Shown: positions 48,161-57,393, counted from the first letter of the stretch. The stretch: DNA of 64,000 nt from Paenibacillus faecis (GCF_008084145.1 NZ_VSDO01000005.1:1-64000); one strand, 5' to 3'. Notes: generated by a model from the letters alone, not told the origin. A program made the numbers and translations.

Positions 48161-48829
48161 TTATTTGGCTCCTCCCACGGCAACGCCCCAGGCCTCCGCA
48201 ACGGAAACGGGTGATTTCCGGCTCGACTCTCCGCCGCCTTCCGCGGTCCAGAGGGGAGGGTAGTAGGCGAAAACCTGGCCTTCCTCAAGGCGTTTCATAT
48301 CGGCTTGCCAGCCTTTCCAGCGGAAGGTCTGATAGAACAAATCCAAATCGCCCTCCGCGAGCCAGGCCAGGAAACCGGAATATTGCAGGTCGGTCGATTC
48401 CCATTCCAGCGTATCCGGCGCGAAATAATAGATAAGCCCGCTTCGGCCGAATTTGTCCGTATCCAGCGCAAAAAAGCCTCCGGCCGCATCATAAGCGACC
48501 ACCAGCAAGCCGTCCTCGGGCGTGACTACTGATGGTTCCGTCCCCAGCCCATTCCAGGAGCTCAGACTGCCGAAGATACCCGGACCACCCGCTCCAAGCA
48601 GTGTAATCCAGCCTTCGTCCCACTGGATGCCTCCCGTCTCGTAAGCCACCGCTCCCAGATAGGACTTTGTACTCACTTGCAAGTTGTATAATGTGTCTAT
48701 CGCCGATTCCCGCACGGCGGGAGCGATCATATATGGATTTTTGCCCTGACGCAGCAGCTCAAGGATCTCCTCCCATGCGTGGTTTTCCCGATCCACCAGC
48801 GTTTCCGCTGAAAAACTGAACATCCTCAT
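48161..48829 (-). CDS. DUF2625 domain protein
   Basis: A 222-residue DUF2625 protein. It has WEEILELLRQGKNPYMIAPA near 20, YLGAVAYETGGIQWDEGWI near 60, then LLGAGGPGIFGSLSSWNG and GGFFALDTDKFGRSGLIYYF. The family is found in polymorphic-toxin immunity neighbourhoods and is otherwise uncharacterised. Two in-frame ATGs at 48829 and 48823 are both possible starts; AAAGGCAGGG lies just before the first. It stands alone on the - strand. Confidence 0.88.
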   Translation of the reverse strand: MRMFSFSAETLVDRENHAWEEILELLRQGKNPYMIAPAVRESAIDTLYNLQVSTKSYLGAVAYETGGIQWDEGWITLLGAGGPGIFGSLSSWNGLGTEPSVVTPEDGLLVVAYDAAGGFFALDTDKFGRSGLIYYFAPDTLEWESTDLQYSGFLAWLAEGDLDLFYQTFRWKGWQADMKRLEEGQVFAYYPPLWTAEGGGESSRKSPVSVAEAWGVAVGGAK

Positions 48830-48936
48830 CCCTGCCTTTCTGAATACTTTGTACCTACCGCTTCCTAGCTTTTCCAGTGTATCATAAAAAGATAGGCCTA
48901 TGGAGTGGGACTCTTAAGGCAGAGGGGAGGTAAATT

Positions 48937-49599
48937 GTGGAGGAGTTGAAAGCTGCTTTGCAGCGTTTCTTGGAGCAGCAGGATCTTTACAATGCGGAGT
49001 TTGGGTTGTTCGAAGAGCATGAGATCCGTCTCCGCCCCGAGCCGGTTCATTGTGAAATCGACGAGCAGATTCCGGTTTCTCCGGAGCTTATGTATTTATA
49101 CAGCCATTACGAAATAAGAGACTCGAAGGCGCAAGGGACACAGAAGCTGAGGAATGCCGCCGTTGAGATCGGGGATGCCGCCGTGTTGTTTTTTGCCGCG
49201 CCGGAGCATTTGCACCGCCAGCAGTTGGGCTATCGCTGGATCGGTCAGAGCGAGCCCTACCGGGAATCCGAAACCTGGCCGCGTCAGCACGTGGTCATCG
49301 CCAATTTCAACGACGATCCGCTGATTGTCGATACTTCTGTGCCGGGTTCTCCGGTATATGCAGGGGTAGCCGGGGGACGTCCCGAATGCGTCGCGTCCTC
49401 GCTGGGAGATTTGTTCCTGGCGCTGGCGATTTTGATCGAGGGGGCGCGCGCTTTTGGCGGAGAAGTCGTGGATGAAGAAACCTATGAAACCAAACCGGCT
49501 TATTTGGAGCAAGTAGAACCGCCACTTCGGGCATTGCTGGGAGCGGAGCGCGCGGAACACCTCTGCGAGTTCTTATCGTTTAATATATATATAAGTTGA
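48937..49599 (+). CDS. SMI1/KNR4 (SUKH) family protein
   Basis: A 220-residue SUKH-fold protein, the commonest class of bacterial toxin-immunity proteins. The fold is suggested by IPVSPELMYLYSHYEIRDSK near 44, AVLFFAAPEHLHRQQLGYRW near 83 and VVIANFNDDPLIVDTSV, ending with the SSLGDLFLALAILIEGAR helix. No toxin gene is adjacent. GTG 48937 has GGGGAGG upstream. Confidence 0.8.
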   Translation: MEELKAALQRFLEQQDLYNAEFGLFEEHEIRLRPEPVHCEIDEQIPVSPELMYLYSHYEIRDSKAQGTQKLRNAAVEIGDAAVLFFAAPEHLHRQQLGYRWIGQSEPYRESETWPRQHVVIANFNDDPLIVDTSVPGSPVYAGVAGGRPECVASSLGDLFLALAILIEGARAFGGEVVDEETYETKPAYLEQVEPPLRALLGAERAEHLCEFLSFNIYIS

Positions 49600-49624
49600 A
49601 CCTAAGATTTAGCAATAGGCGAGA

Positions 49625-49736
49625 GTGTGAAATGATTCTGGAGAGGCGTAGCGCTCGCCTTTGTGACCGGATTTCTACCTTAATGAGTTTAATTAAGACA
49701 TCTGGGAGCAACAGCGATCGGAAGAACATTTCACAC
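49625..49736. repeat. Ten-base inverted repeat before the WD40-like gene
   Basis: GTGTGAAATG at 49625 and CATTTCACAC at 49727 are perfect inverted copies 92 bases apart. A second pair, GGCGAG and CTCGCC, lies nearby. It might mark the ends of a small insertion; no target-site duplication was confirmed. Confidence 0.4.
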
Positions 49737-49786
49737 GGCTGCCCTACATGCAAATCAATAGTTCGATACATAAGGAGATTGATACG

Positions 49787-51104
49787 ATGAGTTGGTTGAA
49801 TCAAGAAATCGCGGAACGGTGGCGGACGGAAGGGAAACGCTACGCTTCCGACATCAACGAATATGTCCGGGTCGGCATGGAAACCGACTGGCCGGAAGAT
49901 CTCACGCCGCCGGAGGAGGACCAGCGTCGCAGCCTCGCGGGAGAGATCCTGGGCATGATTCGCGGCGCCAATCGGGCCGGGGAGACGAAGCGCCTGCGGG
50001 AGGAGATTCCGCCGGCATCCTGGCCGATTACCTCCGAGTTTCAGGAGCGGCTCCAGCCGGTCAAACCGCTGGCTTTTTTGCGGGACGGCAGCTTGCTGGT
50101 GCATGTCGGCGGCCAGCGGGAACGGGGGACGCTTTATGTCGCCCGGGAGGAGGGGCTCGGCGAAGTATCCGGCGCGTGCTTCGCCGGAGGATCGCGGGAC
50201 GGCGAATACGTCGCTCTGGTCGATGAGGAAGGCATTCGCGTGGTTCATGGCATGACCGCCGATACGGAAGGCGAACGCGTAGCCGTCTACCTTTGGCAAG
50301 AGGTGCAGGGCAAGCTGAAGGCGGCGATCCCGGATTTGGAATCCCTGGCCGATGAAGCGCATCCCGAGAACGTGATGGACGAGGTGATTCCTTTTGATGG
50401 GGGGGAGGAAGCTGCTGCTCGTTTGCGGGTACGGGGTTTATTTGTTGGACAGCGAGGGGAAGGCCGAGCTGCTCTATCCCGAACTCCCGGACCTCCTCAA
50501 GTACAAAGCGGAAGATACCATTGAGGATATGGTTCACGGGGACGTCTCGCCCGATGGCCGGTGGCTGGCTTACGGCACGCAGGGAAGCTCGCATATGTTG
50601 AAGGATTTGCAAAGCGGGGAGGTCTACGCCTTCGAACCGGCGTCCAGCTACCCGCACTTTGCCCGGTTTTCAAAGGATGGCCGTGAAGTGTGGTACAATG
50701 CCTGTCACTTTTATAACGGGGCGACGATCCGAGTGCCGTTTGCGGAGTCCGGTCAGGGGCGGCTCGGCGACAGGGAAGCGGAGTGGCCTTTGACCAATGA
50801 AGAGATGCGGGTCTATGCGGGCGTGTCTTTGAAGCAAGGCTTTATTCTCGGGGACGCCTACGGCTATCTCAAGTTGATCGACGGCGATGGCCGGGAGATT
50901 TGGCGGTATTTCGTAGGCAGTACGATCTTCGGCATGACGGTAACCGCGGACGATAAGATGCTGGCCGTCGGCACGTACGGGGGCATGCTCCATCTGCTGG
51001 ACCTGGACAGCGGACGAAAGAGCGAATACAGCATCGGAACGGCCGATATTCTGGAAACGGACCGCTGGATGCTGTGGCGGGACCAGGAGCCGCTGCGCTG
51101 GTAA
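49787..51104 (+). pseudogene. WD40-like propeller protein with a +1 frameshift in a G run
   Basis: Two frames form one protein of about 438 residues. The first, from ATG 49787 (MSWLNQEIAERW; AAGGAGATTG upstream), carries FLRDGSLLVHVGGQRERGTLY and VALVDEEGIRVVHG. The second carries KLLLVCGYGVYLLDSEGK, GDVSPDGRWLAYGTQGSS and MLHLLDLDSGRKSEY, all propeller-blade strands. The join is a seven-G run at 50399-50405; six G would restore VIPFDGGRKLLLV. This could be a real mutation, phase variation or a base-calling error. A terminator follows at 51192. Confidence 0.85.
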
Positions 51105-51191
51105 TCCATACAATAAAAAAAGTGAATGATGGTTTTCTATTTCAGAATTGGCACGTAAATTTTGCGGAAAGCAAGCTGCATACCCTTGTTG

Positions 51192-51237
51192 AATCGGCGA
51201 TTTAATGTGTTTAATCCATTAGACCGCCGATTTTTTT
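51192..51237 (+). terminator. Terminator after the WD40-like gene
   Basis: AATCGGCG at 51192 pairs with CGCCGATT at 51225, followed by TTTTT. The loop is 25 bases. Confidence 0.7.
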
Positions 51238-51317
51238 GTTTCATCGCAAATACCTTCTGCACAGGAAAGCGGGTTGATATACTTGAGACATCAAGCCTTG
51301 GAGAGGAGGTGATGAAG

Positions 51318-52277
51318 ATGAGTACCATTCATATGCTGGCCGGTATTCCGGGCAGCGGCAAAAGCCACTATGCGAAAGAATGCTGCAAACGGGAAAGAGC
51401 CGTGCTGGTGGCGACGGATGCGATCCGGGAAAGGCTGTTCGGGAGCGAAACCCGGCAAAAAAACACCTATCGCATTTTTGACGAAGCCTTTGCCGAGATC
51501 GAACGGGCGCTGGCGTCCGGGAGAAACGTCGTGTTTGACGCGACGAACGTAGCGAGGGACCGGCGGATGCAGTTTGTAAAGCGATTCAAGGCGGTTCCGG
51601 TGGAATGCCATATTTTTACCACGCCTTACGAGCTGGCCCGCGAACGGGTGCAGCAGCGAAAACGCAAAATTGAGGACCGGGTGCTGGAGAAGTACGCAAA
51701 GAACTTCGAGTTTCCCGTGCTAGCCGAAGGTTTCGACAAGCTGCACCTCGTTCGTACGCCCGCGGAAACCGGGCTGGAGAGGGCTGGGCTGGAACAGCTG
51801 CTTGCGCGAAAACCGGGCCATGACGAGCTGTTTGCCTATTTGCGGAGTTCTCCCTATTTTGCAGCGATGCTGCACTTTGACCAGGAGAATCCCTATCATT
51901 CCAAAACGTTGTCCGAGCATACTCAGGCTGTTCTGGAATATGTCGATGCTTTTTACGAAGGGGAATACCTGCTGGAAATGCAGCTGGCCGCCTTGTTTCA
52001 TGACGCGGGCAAGCCGTTCTGCAAGGTCTGGAAGCCGAACCGGGGCTATTACTCGTATTTTGGACACGAGCATGTATCCGCGGCGATCGCCTGCCACGTT
52101 CTGAAGGAACTTGGGTACGGGGACGATTTTATTTTGCATGTGGTCGATTTGGTGAGCTTCCATATGGAGATTCTGCACGGCGGAGACGCCGGAGCTTCGA
52201 AAATCTATCATTTGCTTGGCGACAGGATGCTTGCGGAGCTGTATTTCTTCGCCGAAGCGGACACGTTCGGCAAATAG
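51318..52277 (+). CDS. Polynucleotide kinase-HD fusion (RNA end healing)
   Basis: A 319-residue two-domain protein. Residues 1-165 are a P-loop kinase with Walker A GIPGSGKS at 9-16, VFDATNVARDRRMQF near 74 and the lid RERVQQRKRKIEDRV, as in 5'-OH polynucleotide kinases. Residues 185-319 are an HD phosphohydrolase: SKTLSEHTQAVLEYV, LAALFHDAGKPF (HD pair), YFGHEHVSAAIACHVLKELG. Runella HD-Pnk, a known RNA-end-healing enzyme, has these domains in the opposite order. ATG 51318 is eight bases after AGGAGG; ATG 51312 is too close. The RNA ligase gene follows after 13 bases, so the two form a repair operon. Confidence 0.85.
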   Translation: MSTIHMLAGIPGSGKSHYAKECCKRERAVLVATDAIRERLFGSETRQKNTYRIFDEAFAEIERALASGRNVVFDATNVARDRRMQFVKRFKAVPVECHIFTTPYELARERVQQRKRKIEDRVLEKYAKNFEFPVLAEGFDKLHLVRTPAETGLERAGLEQLLARKPGHDELFAYLRSSPYFAAMLHFDQENPYHSKTLSEHTQAVLEYVDAFYEGEYLLEMQLAALFHDAGKPFCKVWKPNRGYYSYFGHEHVSAAIACHVLKELGYGDDFILHVVDLVSFHMEILHGGDAGASKIYHLLGDRMLAELYFFAEADTFGK

Positions 52278-52290
52278 AGGAGGTGATGAA

Positions 52291-52926
52291 ATGAAAGTGA
52301 AATACCCGAAAACGATGCACCTGCCGTGGTCCAGAAGCTACACCGACGATGACAAGATTTTGCGGAATACGGATCATTTTACGGGGCGGGAGGTCGTCAT
52401 TACGGAAAAAATGGACGGGGAGAACACGACGATGTACCGGGACTTTATGCACGCCAGATCGCTGGACAGCAAAGACCACACGTCGCGCCATTACGTAAAG
52501 ACGCTCCACGGCGGCATCAAATATTTGATCCCGGAAGGATACCGGTTGTGCGGGGAAAACGTGTACGCAAAGCACTCGCTGTACTATACGGCACTGCCCG
52601 GTTATTACCTGCTCTTCTCGGTATGGGATGACCGCAATATTTGTCTGTCGTGGGATGAGACGGTAGCCTGGGCGGAGAAGCTCGGAATCCCGTCGGTTCC
52701 GGTGCTGTATCGCGGGATCTGGAGCGAGGAAGCCGCCAAGGCGTGCTATACGAAGCAGTCGCGGTGCGGCGGAGAGCAAGAGGGCTACGTGGTCCGGCTG
52801 GCCTCCGAATTTCCTTACGAGGACTTCAAGCGCTCGGTCGCCAAGTTTGTCCGGAAGAATCATGTGCAAACCGACGAGCATTGGCTCAGCAAACCCGTTG
52901 AACCGAACGGATTGGCTTCATCCTAA
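52291..52926 (+). CDS. RNA ligase family protein
   Basis: A 211-residue nucleotidyltransferase-type ligase. The adenylation motif I is TEKMDGENTTMY near 38-49 with Lys 40; GYRLCGENVYAKHSLYY near 88 is motif III/IIIa; EQEGYVVRLASE near 165 is motif IV; FKRSVAKFVRKNH near 182 is motif V. It would seal 5'-phosphate and 3'-OH RNA ends with ATP. The kinase-HD gene directly upstream would prepare those ends. It is short, with no extra C-terminal domain. ATG 52291 follows GAGGAGGTG. Confidence 0.88.
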   Translation: MKVKYPKTMHLPWSRSYTDDDKILRNTDHFTGREVVITEKMDGENTTMYRDFMHARSLDSKDHTSRHYVKTLHGGIKYLIPEGYRLCGENVYAKHSLYYTALPGYYLLFSVWDDRNICLSWDETVAWAEKLGIPSVPVLYRGIWSEEAAKACYTKQSRCGGEQEGYVVRLASEFPYEDFKRSVAKFVRKNHVQTDEHWLSKPVEPNGLASS

Positions 52927-52984
52927 AGCAGCCGGCCTTCGTTTGCGGCGAGTCTAGTTCATTTTTTGCGGAGTTACAGAATTT

Positions 52985-53007
52985 TGAGAGGAGGGTTTAC
53001 CATGTAA
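52985..53007 (+). other. Strong ribosome binding site followed by ATG-TAA
   Basis: GAGAGGAGGGTTTACC is followed directly by ATG TAA, a start codon with an immediate stop. It is a minimal frame upstream of the next gene by about 100 bases. It may be a broken gene start or a ribosome-holding element. Confidence 0.4.
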
Positions 53008-53105
53008 TACGAATGCGATTTCCCCACCATTTTGCATCATACATAAGAAATACGGATTAACCATTACTTACATCATTTATTCAAAAAAAACGGAGGTGGA
53101 TTGCC

Positions 53106-53909
53106 GTGAGTACGGGGATTGCGATTTACGATACGGAGGGTATTACCGCGCGGGAGGCTTTGGACATCGGCCGGTCTTTTTTCGAGACGATCGGCGTCAG
53201 CGTAAACTCCGCTACGTACTACAGGCTTTTAAGCGACGGGGACCACATAGGGGATCACGACCTGTTCGAGGTTGCCCCGGACCGGCTGAAAGAGATGGTG
53301 TTGAGCGGCGATTGCGATGCCTACTGGCTTTATCACGAGCGAAAAGGCTCGGTCCCCTGGCATGCGGCCTTCAGCCGGCAAACCGGGGAGTTCGGCGGAT
53401 TTCCCCATCTGACGGCGTTCTGCGAGTTCTCCCTGGAAGAAGTGTACGCCCCGCTGAAAACGTGGCTCGAAAACTTGGTGAAGCGTTTTCCCCGCTTTAG
53501 TTACGCCGTGGTTTACAGTGCCAAAAAGATGACCGACGCCTATTTATATGCCGCGGGGAATGGAGGGGCGGCCGTGTATCCGTATGAAAACCGCTTTGCC
53601 TTTAACAAGGAAACGCCCGGTTTATACGGTGGAAAGGGACGGTATTCCGGGGAGATGCTCCGGATGGTGTACCCTTGCAACCTGGTGAACCATCGGCATC
53701 TTGAGATCGATATTGGCGGGGTCAAGCTGGGGGAATGGATTGTTAGCGGCCGTGAGCACGGAAAGCTGACGGAGCTCGGGAACGACTTTTGGCTGTGGGA
53801 GGTGGAAACGGAGCAGCTCGACACGGTCAACCAGGCTTGCGGCGAAGCCGGAATATCGATAGCCTGGAAACCCGTCGTGCCGAAGAAGCCGAAGCGTAAG
53901 CTGCCGTGA
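53106..53909 (+). CDS. Unknown 267-residue protein
   Basis: Unrecognised. A soluble mixed alpha/beta protein: MSTGIAIYDTEGITAREALD at the start, AYWLYHERKGSVPWHAAFSR near 72, SYAVVYSAKKMTDAYLY near 131, EIDIGGVKLGEWI near 199, and a basic tail VPKKPKRKLP. Its place in a row of immunity-type genes suggests a similar role, which is inference only. GTG 53106 has GGAGGTGGATTGCC upstream. Confidence 0.72.
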   Translation: MSTGIAIYDTEGITAREALDIGRSFFETIGVSVNSATYYRLLSDGDHIGDHDLFEVAPDRLKEMVLSGDCDAYWLYHERKGSVPWHAAFSRQTGEFGGFPHLTAFCEFSLEEVYAPLKTWLENLVKRFPRFSYAVVYSAKKMTDAYLYAAGNGGAAVYPYENRFAFNKETPGLYGGKGRYSGEMLRMVYPCNLVNHRHLEIDIGGVKLGEWIVSGREHGKLTELGNDFWLWEVETEQLDTVNQACGEAGISIAWKPVVPKKPKRKLP

Positions 53910-53951
53910 ACAGGTGGGGGGCTGGCTGGTAATCCGACGGCTTGGTTTCTA

Positions 53952-54140
53952 TTAACGGGAATTCCTCCCGTTATTTTGGTGCCTATACGGCTGGGGAGGC
54001 GATTTAGCTGGAAAACCTCCCGCTATTTCGCCTGAAATTGTGCAGATCGGCCATTGAGCCGCGAAATAGATGGAGCTTTTCCAGTTAAATTCAATTCAAG
54101 GGCCAAGAACGGTAGAATAGCGGGAGGTTTTCCCGTTAAT
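53952..54140. repeat. Family C four-palindrome array, copy 2
   Basis: Units at 53952-53977, 54002-54028, 54064-54091 and 54116-54140, centres near 53963, 54015, 54077 and 54128 (gaps 52, 62 and 51). The spacers are largely unlike those of copy 1, while spacing is kept to within a base or two. The gap from 53910 to 54339 holds this array and one family A unit, and no gene. Confidence 0.88.
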
Positions 54141-54187
54141 CCATGTTGTCTGATAGGTACTAGTGCCCCATCTGACACCATTGATTA

Positions 54188-54214
54188 GAATTCCTGCAAA
54201 TCTGCAGAGATTTT
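54188..54214. repeat. Solitary family A palindrome
   Basis: GAATTCCTGCAAATCTGCAG and a following ATTTTCGACGG match one unit of the A2 arrays, including the adjacent TTTTCGACG seen at 34709. Confidence 0.6.
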
Positions 54215-54339
54215 CGACGGACGACACGGACATTTGACGGACACTAGGCATCGTTTCATGGATTTTAGAAACTCTCGGTATCTCGGGCAGGTGCCCGTTT
54301 AACAAAATATAACAAAAAAATGACTTGGAGGAATAAAGG

Positions 54340-55401
54340 ATGAGCGAAGAGGCAGTGACCATCGGATGGGATGCGATTACGGAGCAGATGACCAGGATTT
54401 ACGGGACGCAGGAGCCCAAGCATTACGGCACGGTGATCCCCTATATGCTGGGAGGAAAAGATCCGCTGGACGGCCTCAGCGCCTATAAGGCGGACCAGCC
54501 GTCCCCGCATTGGCATATCGTGACATTCGGATTTTCCGAGCTTTACGAAAAAGAATCGGAGGATCCCGATTACAGCGGCTACGGATTCGAGCTTACGTTT
54601 CGGGTGGCGCGCAAGGAAGACGAGGAGGAGCCTCCGATGTGGGCGCTGAACCTGCTGCAAAATATGGGGCGGTACGTGTTTAACAGCGGGAATATTTTCG
54701 CGGCCGGCGATTATCTGGACGCCAACGGGCCGATCTGCCTGGGCGCGGACACCCTGCTGACCGCCCTGGCTTTTATGGAAGATCCCGAACTGCCTGCCGT
54801 ACATACTCCGAACGGACGGGTTGAATTTCTGCAGATGATCGGAATTACGGAGGATGAGCTGGAAGCGATGAAGACATGGAGCACGCTGAGCGTATTGGAG
54901 GCCGGCCGGGCTGCGCTCCCGGGATACATCACCGACTTGTCGCGCGATTCCCTGCTGCAGATTCCCGCTGTAAACGAAGCGATCCAACGAGGGATCGAGC
55001 GGGACGGCTCAAGCACCGGCTTTTTGTTCGTGGATCAATTGGCCTGGGAGGCCGGCAAGAATCGCCTTCTGAGCAAGACGCCGGCGGTGCTTACGCTGGG
55101 AGCCAAGCAGGCGCCGACGGTAGCGAAGCTGCTGCGCGGCCGGCTCCTGAAAGGGAAGGAGTTGACCCTGGCGAGCCACGACCTGCGGGTCGTTCTGGAG
55201 CCGGGAGAAGAAACCGGCTGCGAGGCGGGCGAGGAAGAGGTACGGTTGAGGCTGGATGCAGCGGCGGCGGAAGAACTGTCGCGGACCTTGCAGCCGAGAG
55301 AAGAGACGGTACGGATATCTACTTATAAAGGCTTGGTTATTCAGGTCGTCAAAACCCATATCAAGGACCAGGATGGAAATGTGGTCTCTACGATCGGGTG
55401 A
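54340..55401 (+). CDS. Suppressor of fused (SUFU) domain protein
   Basis: A 353-residue protein with a SUFU domain in the first 200 residues: GWDAITEQMTRIYGTQEPKHYGT, DGLSAYKADQPSPHWHIVTFGFSELY, GYGFELTFRVAR and PMWALNLLQNMGRYVF near 107. Bacterial SUFU proteins are classed as toxin-immunity proteins. The C-terminal 150 residues are less conserved and alpha/beta. GGAGGAATAAAGG precedes ATG 54340. The next gene follows after 24 bases. Confidence 0.88.
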   Translation: MSEEAVTIGWDAITEQMTRIYGTQEPKHYGTVIPYMLGGKDPLDGLSAYKADQPSPHWHIVTFGFSELYEKESEDPDYSGYGFELTFRVARKEDEEEPPMWALNLLQNMGRYVFNSGNIFAAGDYLDANGPICLGADTLLTALAFMEDPELPAVHTPNGRVEFLQMIGITEDELEAMKTWSTLSVLEAGRAALPGYITDLSRDSLLQIPAVNEAIQRGIERDGSSTGFLFVDQLAWEAGKNRLLSKTPAVLTLGAKQAPTVAKLLRGRLLKGKELTLASHDLRVVLEPGEETGCEAGEEEVRLRLDAAAAEELSRTLQPREETVRISTYKGLVIQVVKTHIKDQDGNVVSTIG

Positions 55402-55425
55402 CCCGAAAGTCAGGAGTGATGCATT

Positions 55426-56274
55426 ATGAAGTCCCGCAGCAGCGCAGGCAAAGCGCAGTTGAAGGTGGTCTGTCTGGCGGAGGAACCGATAGAGCGACTG
55501 CCCTATACCGCCGCCGCCCCCGGAAGCCAAGGGGTGTCCTACGAATATTTGCCGGTTTACCTGGGGGAGATGCTCGGACTTCCGGACGAGGTGGATGCGC
55601 TGATCGTCGCCTCGGATCTTCAAGGGGTGGCCGGACACGGTCCATTAGGAACGCGTTCCCCCAGGCTGGTCGGCGAGGAGTTGCCTGAACTATTGGCTTT
55701 GGTGCTGGAAGACTGCCTTCCGCAATTCAGTCCCGAACGGGCTGTCGTGCTCCTATGCGGAGATCTGTACGCCGACCCGGGCCAAAGAGGCTCCAGCGGC
55801 GATCCGCTTCCGGTATGGGAGGCGTTCCGCCGGGAGTTCGGCACCGTGCTTGGCGTGGCGGGCAATCACGATTTGTTGACAGCGGAGGGGAGAGCCAGGC
55901 TCGAGGCGCTCCCGGGTGTGGATTACTATGCCGAGCCGAAGACAGCCCCGCACCGCGGCCTTGTCGTTGGCGGCTTGGGCGGCGTGACCGGGAGGGCCGG
56001 CAAGCCGAACCGGATGCCCGAGGCGGATTTTTTGGCCGCGCTGAAAAACCTGCTTCGCCGCGGTCCGGATATGCTGCTGCTGCATCAGGGGCCGGACGTA
56101 CCGGCCCTAGGGCTGCCCGGCCATCCGGGAATCCGGCGGGAGCTTGAGGCCGCGCCGCCTCTGCTGGTCTGCTGCGGACATATCCATTGGGATCGGCCCA
56201 TGGCGGAGCTCGGCAACGGGACGCAGGTCATCAATACCGACGGGCGGGTGTTGGTTTTTACGGCGGCGGAATAA
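55426..56274 (+). CDS. Metallophosphoesterase
   Basis: A 282-residue calcineurin-like phosphoesterase. The metal ligands are ASDLQG near 63, LLCGDLYAD near 108, GVAGNHD near 145, LLHQGPD near 222 and CGHIHWDRP near 249. The first motif has Gln where many enzymes have His. The substrate is unknown. It has CAGGAGTG upstream, begins 24 bases after SUFU and is 32 bases before the ankyrin gene, so these look cotranscribed. Confidence 0.88.
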   Translation: MKSRSSAGKAQLKVVCLAEEPIERLPYTAAAPGSQGVSYEYLPVYLGEMLGLPDEVDALIVASDLQGVAGHGPLGTRSPRLVGEELPELLALVLEDCLPQFSPERAVVLLCGDLYADPGQRGSSGDPLPVWEAFRREFGTVLGVAGNHDLLTAEGRARLEALPGVDYYAEPKTAPHRGLVVGGLGGVTGRAGKPNRMPEADFLAALKNLLRRGPDMLLLHQGPDVPALGLPGHPGIRRELEAAPPLLVCCGHIHWDRPMAELGNGTQVINTDGRVLVFTAAE

Positions 56275-56306
56275 AGTTTGGCCAAATTTATGGCGGAGAG
56301 GGGATC

Positions 56307-57377
56307 ATGATGTACAAGATCAGGGATAAAGGGAAATTTGAAACTTTGCCGGAAATGGCGCTATACATCTACGAAGGGGATGTGGCGGCGATAGAGACGA
56401 GGTTGGCGGATGGATGGGATTTGGAAGAAAAAATAAAGTTGGGGACCCGTATCAAGCTATCCCCTCTGGATCTGGCCCTGATTATGGATCGGCTGGAGAT
56501 TGTAAAGCTGCTGGTGCGGCACGGAGCGGAGCTGAACGAACCGGGAAATCCGGCCTTTCTGCTGGCGGTCCGGTACGGCCGGGAGGAGACCGTCCGCTTC
56601 GTCCGGGAGCAGGGGGCCCGAATCGACTTGGTGAACCATGTCGGCTCGGGGGCTTATCAGGAAGCCTACTACGGAAAATCAGGCCATATTCCGCTGATCC
56701 GCGAGCTGGGGCTCGACCTACGGGAGCACGGAGGCGAAACGCTGCGCACCGCCGTTTCCGACCATAAGTTGAACATCGTCGAATATTTGCTGGACCACGG
56801 GGTCGATATCAATTACAACGAACCGGACATGGTGTACCCTTACCGTGCGACCCCGCTGACCGTTGCGGCCAGAAACGGAAACATGGCCATGGTCCGCTAT
56901 CTGGTCGAGCGCGGGGCGGATGTCACCCTGGCCGAGAAGAATGGCGAGCGGCCGTATACGATCGCCGTAGCGGCGAAAAACCGCGATATGGCGGAGTTTT
57001 TCAAAGCGTTGGAGCCGCCGGAGTTTCATGACCGGAGCATCAAGCTGCATACGCTCAAAAGCTATCATCTTCCGGCGGAGCTGGTGGCCTTTTTGAGCGG
57101 GGATGAGCTCCGTCTTGCCTTGCCGGATAACGAATACGATGTGAATTATATCGATTTCTTCAGCCTGACCGACACGATTGAGATGAAGCACGGCCGTAAA
57201 AAGCTGCTGCGTCTGTCCGCCGAGCTGGACAATTACAGCGATATCCTTCTCGTCTGGCATCCCGGCTCCAAAATGATCGGTTACTATGACGTGGAGCATC
57301 AGGAATACGCGCCTTTGGCGAAATACGGAGAATTTATGGCAAACCCCGGACTTTATGTGGAGCGGATTTTTGAGTGA
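56307..57377 (+). CDS. Ankyrin-repeat protein
   Basis: A 356-residue protein with five or six ankyrin repeats in residues 20-240; clear ones are SPLDLALIMDRLEIVKLLVR, TLRTAVSDHKLNIVEYLLD and TPLTVAARNGNMAMVRYLVE. The last 110 residues (YHLPAELVAFLSGDELRLAL onward) form a separate alpha/beta domain like the end of some SMI1 proteins. Ankyrin immunity proteins are known in toxin islands. ATG 56307 has GGAGAGGGGATC before it. The gene is on the + strand in a run of five. Confidence 0.85.
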   Translation: MMYKIRDKGKFETLPEMALYIYEGDVAAIETRLADGWDLEEKIKLGTRIKLSPLDLALIMDRLEIVKLLVRHGAELNEPGNPAFLLAVRYGREETVRFVREQGARIDLVNHVGSGAYQEAYYGKSGHIPLIRELGLDLREHGGETLRTAVSDHKLNIVEYLLDHGVDINYNEPDMVYPYRATPLTVAARNGNMAMVRYLVERGADVTLAEKNGERPYTIAVAAKNRDMAEFFKALEPPEFHDRSIKLHTLKSYHLPAELVAFLSGDELRLALPDNEYDVNYIDFFSLTDTIEMKHGRKKLLRLSAELDNYSDILLVWHPGSKMIGYYDVEHQEYAPLAKYGEFMANPGLYVERIFE

Positions 57378-57393
57378 ACGGAGGCGTAAGGCA

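Noticed and set aside
49580..50362. Long minus-strand frame opposite the WD40-like gene
   Set aside because: It has no ribosome binding site and no recognisable domain, and it mirrors high-GC codon bias of the gene on the other strand.
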